From G963678255 sp963678255 (GTDB taxonomy: Bacteria; Cloacimonadota; Cloacimonadia; Cloacimonadales; WRIO01), in NCBI GenBank assembly GCA_963678255.2, contig CAXXTW010000001.1, positions 992,001 to 1,056,000 of the forward strand: 64,000 nucleotides of DNA, given 5' to 3'. Below the pieces are notes generated by a model. It was not told the DNA's origin, did not search any database, and saw only the letters and a program-made list of their open reading frames with translations. This document shows positions 6,757 through 14,062 of the stretch, piece by piece; position 1 is the first letter of the stretch, and each line of letters begins with the position of its first letter. The position numbers and the translations under genes are program-made.

Positions 6757-8043
6757 TTAAAGTGCCTTCGGGCACTTTTTTTTTGTCCAATTTTCAAATA
6801 ACTCATTAATAATGAGAATATCTTGTTCGAAATATGCGCAAATATCATCAGTTGAAAAATCATCCAACGTTTTATCTTCATAATTAAAGAAATTACTACT
6901 AAAAGCATAAATATATTTATCATTCTTATCTATTTGGTTTTTAACATCGGTCCAGGTTAAGAGACCACTCACAGTAACAGACTCTCCAAAGAAATCATTG
7001 TTTATTTGAATCAAATCACATTTATCAGGAATTGTTCTATTTAAATCATTTAGAATTATTTCTACGACATATTTACCCGATTGACTAGTAATGAACAGTA
7101 TTTTTTTATCAAGAGTACTAATGAATTTTATGAATTTTCTTTTATTCTTTTTCCAGTTTTGAAGAGTTAAGCAAACCATACCAATACCATTTTCAACTTG
7201 AGAGAAGTCTTCATAATAATCAGGCTGAGGGATTTCAAGCTGAGCTTTCACATAGAATTCATCTGCACAAAAAACAGCAGAGTTATTACATTCAATTTTT
7301 AAAGAATCAATTTGGGCAATTATTTCTTTACATTCTTCTGGGCTAAATAGTCTGAGAGGGTTTAGATGTTGACGGTATTGAGTTAATCCAACAGGAACAA
7401 TTCCAATAGATTCTACCGATAAATCAGGGTTTGAAAGGTCACGAATTGTTTTTTCTAATTCAATTTTATCATTCCAGTCTGGGACAAGGACAATTTGGGT
7501 ATGCAGAGATATTTGGTTATCAGCTAATTTTTTTAGAGTATTCAATATATTAAATTCTCTAGGGTAGTTTAACATATTTTTATGTAAGACAGGGTTAGTT
7601 GTATGAACAGAGACATAAAGAGGAGAAATATGTAATCGGATGATTTTATCGATGAAATAATCAGTAAGATTAGTTAAAGTAATAAAGTTCCCATACATGA
7701 ATGAAAAGACAAAGTCATCATCTTTTACATACAGGCTGTGTCTCATATTTTCAGGCATTTGATCAACAAAGCAGAAAATACAATTATTAATACATTCTTT
7801 ACATTGAGGTGCTTCAATTTGAATACCGATTGGTTTGTCAAAATGATTGACAATCTTAATAGTTTTTTTTTCTTCCAGAGGATTTTGAATCTCAATAAGA
7901 ATGTTAGAACTATCAATCAGGTAATAAAAGTCCAAAACATCTTCAATATGTGTTTCATTTATTTTATAGATAACAGCACCTGGTTTGATGGAATATTCAG
8001 AGGCTAAGGATTTTTTAGCAATATTTTCGACTTTTATAGGCAT
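6757..8043 (-). CDS. DUF512 radical-SAM protein with N-terminal PDZ-like domain
   Basis: A 428-residue cytoplasmic protein. Residues about 1-65 resemble a PDZ domain (SIKPGAVIYKINE). The radical SAM-type cluster motif follows at about residues 80-95 in ECINNCIFCFVDQMP, a CxxxCxxC arrangement preceded by a further cysteine. The middle has the conserved SVHTTNP and RLHISPLYVS segments, and the C-terminal half is the DUF512 domain with VPVGLTQYR. The length is normal for the family, which is widespread in anaerobes and has no established reaction. The cysteines and order of domains are seen; radical SAM chemistry is assumed from family knowledge. The ATG lies before an AT-rich promoter region. 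The 3' end overlaps the terminator of the convergent RRM gene, so transcription of the two may interfere. Confidence 0.9.
   Translation of the reverse strand: MPIKVENIAKKSLASEYSIKPGAVIYKINETHIEDVLDFYYLIDSSNILIEIQNPLEEKKTIKIVNHFDKPIGIQIEAPQCKECINNCIFCFVDQMPENMRHSLYVKDDDFVFSFMYGNFITLTNLTDYFIDKIIRLHISPLYVSVHTTNPVLHKNMLNYPREFNILNTLKKLADNQISLHTQIVLVPDWNDKIELEKTIRDLSNPDLSVESIGIVPVGLTQYRQHLNPLRLFSPEECKEIIAQIDSLKIECNNSAVFCADEFYVKAQLEIPQPDYYEDFSQVENGIGMVCLTLQNWKKNKRKFIKFISTLDKKILFITSQSGKYVVEIILNDLNRTIPDKCDLIQINNDFFGESVTVSGLLTWTDVKNQIDKNDKYIYAFSSNFFNYEDKTLDDFSTDDICAYFEQDILIINELFENWTKKKCPKAL
6761..6784 (+). terminator. Strong intrinsic terminator of the RRM gene, inside the opposing CDS
   Basis: AGTGCC-TTCG-GGCACT is a 6-bp stem closed by a TTCG tetraloop and followed by nine T residues. 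On the other strand the same bases encode the last residues (KKCPKAL) of the convergent DUF512 gene, and the A tract upstream gives a T run that could terminate only after that gene's stop. Confidence 0.93.
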
Positions 8044-8212
8044 AATTCCTCATTCTTATCACATTTTAATAAAAAGTCTCTCTTTAATAAAGATTAAATT
8101 AAGACAGGATCCTTATAAAATATTACTTTTTTAATGTCAATAGAAAGAATTAAGTGTTTTGGAAAGAAAATTGCTTAATTTATAGATTAATTCAAAAAAA
8201 ATTGGAGGTTTT

Positions 8213-11200
8213 ATGAAGAATACGGTTATAATAGTCGTTCTATTAATTGGGATAATGACCACTTTATCTGCTATAGCTTGGGAGAATTCATTACCTATCC
8301 GTCAGGGAGCAAACATAGAATGGTTTAGATCATCAGCGAGTTTAAATGAAGGGGTTGTCTATGCTTGGTCAGATACAAGAGACGGAGCCAGAGATTTATA
8401 TGCTCAATGTATAGGTTCTGATGGTCAGAAGTTATGGGGAGAAAATGGTTTGTTAGTTGATAGTAAACCAGATAGACAGGAAGATCCTGTTGTTATTGGA
8501 ACCTCTGATAATTGTGCAATCATAGCTTGGGTAGATTTTTCATCAGATCCTGATGGAGATATTTATGCTCAAAAGATTAATGCATCTGGACAGAAACTAT
8601 GGGATGAAAATGGTGTTCCCCTTTGTCTAGCAATCAAAGTACAGATAAGTTTAAATATTGTTCCGGACACAAGTGGTGGAGCATTTGTCATATGGAATGA
8701 TAGTCGTTCAATAGGAAAAGACATTTATGGACAGCATATCAGTGGTAGCGGTCAGCCATTATGGCAGACAGATGGTATCCGCATAGGTGTAGAATTTGGT
8801 AATGAAGAACAGCACACTTTCTGGGAAGATGGTCAGGGTGGAGCGATGATCGCCTATATTTATAGATCAGATCAAAGTGTAGTTGATATTCATTATGCAC
8901 GAATTAATTCAGATGGAACTTTTGCTTGGGGTCCAATGCCCTTAACAAATGATCCTGTTGATCAGGTCAATGTTAGAATTATTCCTGATGATCAGAATGG
9001 TTTTATATTAGCGTGGGATCAGGAAGCTGGAACACCTTCAAATAGTGAAATATTTGTTCAAAGAATTAATTTAAGTGGTCAGAAGCTTTGGGGAGAAAAT
9101 GGGATTAATTTAACAAATAATCCATTAACACAGGAAAGACCACGTTTAGCCCAGGCAACAAATGGAGCTTGGATAGTATGGGAAGATAAGAGATTTGGAA
9201 GTAATACAACTTCAGATATCTTTTTACAAAAAGTAGATATTAATGGTCAACCGATGATAGCCAATGGTGGATTAGCTTTATGTGAACAGCCTGAAAATCA
9301 GGTACAAGCCAGAATTTCATCTGCAGATAATGGAAGTTGTGTTGTTGTTTGGGAAGATGGTCGTAATAATGGAGATATAGAAAAAGACATTTTTGCTCAG
9401 AAAGTGGATGCTACAGGGACTATCGTTTGGGAAGATCAAGGTCGTCAAGTTTGTACTGCTGAAGGAAAGCAGGAAGGTGCAAGTGTTAAATTTACCAATA
9501 ATAAGGTATTCTTTGTTTGGGCAGATTCTCGTAGCGGATCTTTAGGACTTTATCAGCAAATGTATGATTTAACCAATAATCCTATATTTGCAGTTAATGG
9601 TGAAATTGTATATTGGGGATTATCGGGTAATGCAGAAAATTTACAACTTTTAGCAAAAGATGGATTTTCTTATATCTTTTGGGATGATACCCGTATGGGA
9701 GAAAAACAGATCTATTTCCAAAAAGTCAATGAAGCCGGAGAGATTTTATTAGAACAAAATGGTATAACCATTTCCCAATCTACTAATACAAAAGACAGAT
9801 CAAAGGCAATATTAGATCCTGATGGTAATATTATTATTGTTTGGATGGAAAGAATTAATTCAAGTTATTTCCCTAAAGCTCAAAAAATTAGTCCAACCGG
9901 AGAACTTCTTTGGGGTGTAAATGGTCTTGATTTAAGTTTGGACGCTTCATTGAATAATAATCAAAAAATGGAAGTAGTTTTCATTGAAAATGCTTATTAT
10001 TTTTATTGGAATGATACTGCCGGCTCATTTGGTGTTGGTACTATAAAGGGTCAGAAGGTTGTTAATAATGCAAAGATGTGGGGAGAAAACGGAAGATTTA
10101 TAGTAAATAAATCAGTTGAAGAATTTTCTCCAGAAAATATAGAAACAATTTTAAACGATGTTGTTGATAATTATATTGTATGGAGCGAATATACTTATGA
10201 AACAGGTTATAATCTAATGATGCTCAAAGTGAATGAAGATGGATCACCAGCCACTGGTTGGAATGCCAATGGTGTTGTTGTTTCCAATGCAATAAATGAT
10301 CAAAAGGCTCCTCAAATAGTAAACACTCCTGATGGTATTGTGGTATTATGGGTTGATCTCAGAAATGAAAATAACAGTTCAGATCTTTATGCCCAGGTCT
10401 TTAATACTGCTGGTGTACCACAGATGGCAGCAAATGGTGTTCCTATTGTTGAAGTTATCAATTCACAAGATGAGTTTAAAGCTGTTTATGGGAATGGTCA
10501 TTTGAATTTAGTATGGAAAGATTTCAGAAATGATGGGGAAAATAATTATGATGTATATGCACAAAGATTAACTATCTCTGGTGCTAACCTTGTTTCTTCA
10601 TGGGCAAACAATGGTGTTCAACTCACTCTTTCAGATTCTGCGCAGGTTTCACCAGATGTCGTGATGATGAATGACAGATGTTTAGTTGTTTGGGAAGATG
10701 CTTATTATGATCATAATATTCGTATGGGTATGATTGAATCTAACGGTACTGTCATGAATGTTTTAGATAGTCAGGATATATCAGCAAATGTGACTGATCA
10801 TATAAAAACACAGAGAAATCCATTAATTGGAAAGATTGATGATGTAGAAGCTTTTGTTGGTTGGGTTGATGGAATTTCAAGTGGAAAAGAAGAAATATTA
10901 GGCATTTATTTAACTAAAATATCAACAGCCACATTTACATCAAATCATGATGTTAGCTTAACTCCACTCCCATTAGCGGTTAAACAAAATTATCCTAATC
11001 CTTTCAATCCTGTTACGAACATCGAGTTTTCTTTGAAAAATCGTGACAGAGTAATGGTTGACATTTATAATATTAAAGGTCAAAAAGTAAAATCATTAAT
11101 GAATGATATCTTTGATCAAGGAAATCATAAAGTAACATGGAACGGAGTAGATAATCAAAATAGACCTGTAAGCTCAGGTGTTTATTATTATCGTGTACAA

Positions 11201-11245
11201 TCTGGTAACCATGTCACAACCAAAAAAATGGTTTTACTGAAATAA
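8213..11245 (+). CDS. Large secreted repeat protein with C-terminal sorting tail
   Basis: A 1010-residue exported protein. A Sec signal peptide covers about residues 1-22. The body holds about a dozen repeats of about 65-80 residues, each with a W.D.R core followed by D(I/L)YAQ and then G..LWGENG, such as WSDTRDGARDLYAQ and WEDKRFGSNTTSDIF. Repeats of this type are consistent with beta-propeller blades, which would give about two propellers (inference). The last ~85 residues are a FlgD-like Ig/sorting domain starting with NYPNPFNP and ending in a basic MVLLK, shared with the three C25-like proteins at 34-51 kb. Such tails direct type IX-like export or surface anchoring in FCB bacteria. No catalytic motif is seen. 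The start has TTGGAGG seven bases upstream, and an intrinsic terminator follows the stop. Confidence 0.85.
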   Translation: MKNTVIIVVLLIGIMTTLSAIAWENSLPIRQGANIEWFRSSASLNEGVVYAWSDTRDGARDLYAQCIGSDGQKLWGENGLLVDSKPDRQEDPVVIGTSDNCAIIAWVDFSSDPDGDIYAQKINASGQKLWDENGVPLCLAIKVQISLNIVPDTSGGAFVIWNDSRSIGKDIYGQHISGSGQPLWQTDGIRIGVEFGNEEQHTFWEDGQGGAMIAYIYRSDQSVVDIHYARINSDGTFAWGPMPLTNDPVDQVNVRIIPDDQNGFILAWDQEAGTPSNSEIFVQRINLSGQKLWGENGINLTNNPLTQERPRLAQATNGAWIVWEDKRFGSNTTSDIFLQKVDINGQPMIANGGLALCEQPENQVQARISSADNGSCVVVWEDGRNNGDIEKDIFAQKVDATGTIVWEDQGRQVCTAEGKQEGASVKFTNNKVFFVWADSRSGSLGLYQQMYDLTNNPIFAVNGEIVYWGLSGNAENLQLLAKDGFSYIFWDDTRMGEKQIYFQKVNEAGEILLEQNGITISQSTNTKDRSKAILDPDGNIIIVWMERINSSYFPKAQKISPTGELLWGVNGLDLSLDASLNNNQKMEVVFIENAYYFYWNDTAGSFGVGTIKGQKVVNNAKMWGENGRFIVNKSVEEFSPENIETILNDVVDNYIVWSEYTYETGYNLMMLKVNEDGSPATGWNANGVVVSNAINDQKAPQIVNTPDGIVVLWVDLRNENNSSDLYAQVFNTAGVPQMAANGVPIVEVINSQDEFKAVYGNGHLNLVWKDFRNDGENNYDVYAQRLTISGANLVSSWANNGVQLTLSDSAQVSPDVVMMNDRCLVVWEDAYYDHNIRMGMIESNGTVMNVLDSQDISANVTDHIKTQRNPLIGKIDDVEAFVGWVDGISSGKEEILGIYLTKISTATFTSNHDVSLTPLPLAVKQNYPNPFNPVTNIEFSLKNRDRVMVDIYNIKGQKVKSLMNDIFDQGNHKVTWNGVDNQNRPVSSGVYYYRVQSGNHVTTKKMVLLK

Positions 11246-11260
11246 TAATCAATAATTTCA

Positions 11261-11291
11261 AAAGCCTGTCTGGAAAGACAGGCTTTTGTTT
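11261..11291 (+). terminator. Intrinsic terminator after the secreted repeat protein
   Basis: A perfect 11-bp stem AAAGCCTGTCT / AGACAGGCTTT with a GGAA loop is followed by TGTTTT. It lies 15 bases after the stop and 20 bases before the next ATG, so the glycosylase gene needs its own promoter or readthrough. Confidence 0.92.
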
Positions 11292-11311
11292 TATCAGAAA
11301 AAGGAGAGATC

Positions 11312-12136
11312 ATGATAGAAATGCCTGAAGCTGTTGTCTTAGCGAAACAGATAAAAGAAACCTTAGCTAGAAAAACCATAGAGAAAGTAATTGTAGGTCA
11401 GAGTCCCCACGCTTTTGCTTGGTATTATGGAAATCCGCAAGAATATGCAGAGATGTTAATCGGCAAAATGGTTAATGATAGCAGGAGTTTTGGAGGATTA
11501 GTCGAAGTTATTGTTGAAGAAATGCGACTTGTTTTTGGTGATGGAGTTAATCTTCGTTATTATGAAAAGGAAAGTTTGTTGCCTGTAAAGCATCAATTAT
11601 TGATAGGATTTACAGATCTGACTTATCTCGTGGGTAGTATTCAGATGTATGGTGGAATTTTATGTTATAAGGAAGGTTGTTTTGATTATAAGTATTATCA
11701 AATAGCAAAGAATTCGATTTCACCTTTGACAGAAGATTTTAGTTTTTCTTATTTCATGAGTATTTTAGATGGTTTAGAGAACAAAAAGATGTCTTTAAAA
11801 GCTTTTTTAGCCACAGAACAAAGAATTCCTGGACTGGGTAATGGCGTGTTACAGGATATTCTTTTTAAAGCACGATTACATCCCAAAAGAAAGATCAATG
11901 ATTTAAGCGAAACTGAGTTACAAAGACTTTATCAATCCATAAAAGACACTTTGAAGGAAATGATAGATTTTGGAGGACGAGATACTGAAAAAGATTTGTT
12001 TGGAAATTCAGGTGAATATTGTACAAAGTTGAGTAAAAAGACAGTAAACAAACCTTGTCCAAACTGTGATCATACCATCACAAAAGAATCCTATATGGGG
12101 GGAGCAATTTATTTCTGTACTCACTGTCAGGAATAA
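11312..12136 (+). CDS. Fpg/Nei-family DNA glycosylase-like protein without the N-terminal catalytic proline
   Basis: A 274-residue member of the formamidopyrimidine/endonuclease VIII superfamily, which excises oxidised bases and cleaves the abasic site. Typical features are the helix-two-turn-helix around IPGLGNGVLQDILFKARLHP (about residues 168-190) and a C-terminal zinc finger with cysteines at 249, 252, 269 and 272. The classic N-terminus is MPELPE, in which proline 2 becomes the Schiff-base nucleophile. Here it reads MIEMPEA, with isoleucine at the catalytic position and the following glutamate retained. Starting at the second ATG (residue 4) would give MPEA, but the AGGAGA ribosome site is spaced for the first ATG. 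A subfamily with this MIE.PEA start exists in anaerobes; its chemistry is uncertain to me. Confidence 0.85.
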   Translation: MIEMPEAVVLAKQIKETLARKTIEKVIVGQSPHAFAWYYGNPQEYAEMLIGKMVNDSRSFGGLVEVIVEEMRLVFGDGVNLRYYEKESLLPVKHQLLIGFTDLTYLVGSIQMYGGILCYKEGCFDYKYYQIAKNSISPLTEDFSFSYFMSILDGLENKKMSLKAFLATEQRIPGLGNGVLQDILFKARLHPKRKINDLSETELQRLYQSIKDTLKEMIDFGGRDTEKDLFGNSGEYCTKLSKKTVNKPCPNCDHTITKESYMGGAIYFCTHCQE

Positions 12137-12148
12137 CTCGGGAAATAT

Positions 12149-12625
12149 TTATATAAGTTTTTCAATATCTTTTTGAATAGAGAGGGGATCTGTTGCTGGA
12201 GCATATCTTTTAATAATTCTGCCTTTGCGATCAAGCAGGAATTTAGTAAAGTTCCATTTAACTTCCTTAGACCCGAATAATCCTGGTTTATTTTCTGTTA
12301 GGTATTTGAATAAGGGATGCTGGTTTTTACCTTTTACCTCAATCTTGGCAAACAAAGGGAAACTGATATCGTACTTCAATCTGCAAAAGTTTTTAATCTC
12401 TTCCTCATTACCTTTTTCTTGTTGATTAAACTGATTACAAGGAAAAGCCAAGATTTCAAAGCCTTTATCTTTATACTTTTTAAAAATCTTTTCCAGACTT
12501 TCGTATTGGGGAGTGAATCCACAAGTGCTTGCTGTATTAACAATCAGAATAACCTTTTCTTTAAACTGAGACAAATCAATTTCTTTTAGATCAATTGTTT
12601 TTACTTTTATATCATATATTGTCAT
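12149..12625 (-). CDS. Glutathione peroxidase-family thiol peroxidase
   Basis: A 158-residue thioredoxin-fold peroxidase of normal bacterial length, without a signal peptide, so cytoplasmic. The peroxidatic cysteine is Cys35 in NTASTCGFTPQ, a cysteine and not selenocysteine. The second conserved box is LAFPCNQF, whose cysteine is the usual resolving residue in thioredoxin-dependent members. The tetrad partners lie in KWNFTKFLLD. It should reduce hydrogen and lipid peroxides with thioredoxin rather than glutathione (family knowledge). For an organism with anaerobic ribonucleotide reductase this is likely an oxygen-protection enzyme. It converges with the glycosylase gene with a 12-base gap and no clear terminator between them. 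Confidence 0.93.
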   Translation of the reverse strand: MTIYDIKVKTIDLKEIDLSQFKEKVILIVNTASTCGFTPQYESLEKIFKKYKDKGFEILAFPCNQFNQQEKGNEEEIKNFCRLKYDISFPLFAKIEVKGKNQHPLFKYLTENKPGLFGSKEVKWNFTKFLLDRKGRIIKRYAPATDPLSIQKDIEKLI

Positions 12626-13005
12626 AATGAACTCCTTTTAAGAAAAGATACTTACATTTTGATCTTTTGCCAACTGATAGTTGATATTGTTGATGAACTA
12701 TTTAATTGTTATTTTGAGAAAGCTCCAAGGAAGTCAGTGGCAACACTGGTGTGTTGAAGATAAAAGATAAGAACAGTTTTTTCAGTTGAAAGCTGGTCAA
12801 TTGTTTAATTGATTAACATCAAGAAAACGTCAAAATAGAGCATATAGGTTTACTTTTCTGGTTTACAAGTATTAGAATAGCTAAACGAGAGTCTATATAT
12901 TTTGGATAGTCTCAACTCAAGCAAAGGCATTCGATGTTTCATAATTCTTGACGTAAAGAGAAGAATAATTAAAATAGGTGTTAAAGAATAAGTTAGGCGG
13001 AAGAT
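12626..13005. other. Intergenic region with a dispersed repeat and a weak hddA promoter
   Basis: The region holds one copy of a short dispersed repeat: TTGAGAAAGCTCCAAGGAAG (12714-12733), a hairpin CAGTG-GCAA-CACTG just after it, and AATTGATTAACATCA (12807-12821). Related pieces recur at 29306-29323 and 57574-57641. Near the right end TTGACG (12948-12953) and AAAATA (12971-12976), 17 bases apart, could be the promoter of the kinase gene at 13006. No open frame of note. Confidence 0.45.
12714..12821. repeat. Dispersed intergenic repeat, copy 1
   Basis: The 20-base block TTGAGAAAGCTCCAAGGAAG matches 57574-57593 at 19 of 20 positions, and AATTGATTAACATCA downstream matches 57627-57641 at 14 of 15. 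The spacing between the blocks differs (about 73 against 33 bases). A third, shorter copy lies at 29306. Confidence 0.55.
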
Positions 13006-14034
13006 ATGATTATTAGAAGTAAAGCACCATTAAGATTGGGTTTAGCAGGTGGAGGAACAGATGTCTCTCCTTTTTCTGAACTATATGGGGGGAAGATATT
13101 AAATGCTTCTATAAATTTGTATGCTTATTGTACTTTGATTCCAACTAATAATGGGAAAATAGAATTTATAAATTATAACAATAACAGCTCTGTGATATAT
13201 GAGAGTACCAGGGAATTAGAGATCAATTTAGATTTCCAATTAGCAATAGGAGTCTATAATCGGATCGTTCGAGATTTTGTAAAAGAACCTCTTTCCTTTA
13301 AATTATCCTCTTTTGTTGAAGCACCACCTGGTTCAGGTTTGGGTTCTTCCTCTACCTTAGTTGTAGCGATATTAGGTGCTTTTGCAGAATGGCAGGGCTT
13401 GGCATTGGGAGAATATGAGATCGCGCATTTAGCCTATGAAATTGAGCGTCAGGATTTAAATATGAGTGGAGGGAAGCAGGATCAATATGCAGCAACTTTT
13501 GGCGGGTTTAATTTCATGGAGTTTTATGATGGAGATAAGGTGATCGTTAATCCTTTGCGAATCAACCGGGAAACTTTGAATGAACTATCCAACAACATTG
13601 TCATATTTTTTACAGGCAGAAGCAGACTCTCTTCAAGTATCATAGATGAACAAAAAAAGAATGTAGATAATAAAAATAATACTTCTATTGAGGCAATGCA
13701 GAAGTTAAAAGAACAAGCTAAAATGATGAAAGAAGCTCTTTTAAAGAAGGAATTTTATCGAATTGGCGAGATATTAAATTATGGTTGGCTTCATAAGAAA
13801 GCCATGGCAGAGGGAATCAGTAATGCCGAGATTGACCAATTCTATAAGACTGCCCTTCAAGCTGGAGCAATAGGCGGGAAGATTTCTGGAGCAGGCGGTG
13901 GTGGTTTTATGATGTTTTATTGTCCAGAAGACAGTCGTTATTCTGTGATTCAGGCATTAGAAAAATCAGGCGCTCAGTATCAGAAATATGAATTTACAGA
14001 ACAAGGCTTATTAACTTGGAAATATGAGGGTTAA
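13006..14034 (+). CDS. hddA: GHMP-family sugar kinase, probable D-glycero-alpha-D-manno-heptose 7-phosphate kinase
   Basis: A 342-residue cytoplasmic kinase with the GHMP order of motifs: an N-terminal RSKAPLRLGLAGGGTDVSPF, the ATP-binding PPGSGLGSSSTLVVAILGAF near residue 107, and the C-terminal GAGGGGFMMFY near residue 300. The first segment and the overall length match HddA, which phosphorylates D-glycero-alpha-D-manno-heptose 7-phosphate at C1 in the route to GDP-heptose for S-layer or polysaccharide glycans. Related fucose- or other sugar-specific GHMP kinases cannot be excluded. No other heptose-activation gene is adjacent; a family 9 heptosyltransferase-like gene lies 10 kb away. Its 3' end faces the Roco gene with a 28-base gap. 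Confidence 0.82.
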   Translation: MIIRSKAPLRLGLAGGGTDVSPFSELYGGKILNASINLYAYCTLIPTNNGKIEFINYNNNSSVIYESTRELEINLDFQLAIGVYNRIVRDFVKEPLSFKLSSFVEAPPGSGLGSSSTLVVAILGAFAEWQGLALGEYEIAHLAYEIERQDLNMSGGKQDQYAATFGGFNFMEFYDGDKVIVNPLRINRETLNELSNNIVIFFTGRSRLSSSIIDEQKKNVDNKNNTSIEAMQKLKEQAKMMKEALLKKEFYRIGEILNYGWLHKKAMAEGISNAEIDQFYKTALQAGAIGGKISGAGGGGFMMFYCPEDSRYSVIQALEKSGAQYQKYEFTEQGLLTWKYEG

Positions 14035-14062
14035 AAAAGCAGACCGAAGTCAACAGAGATGA

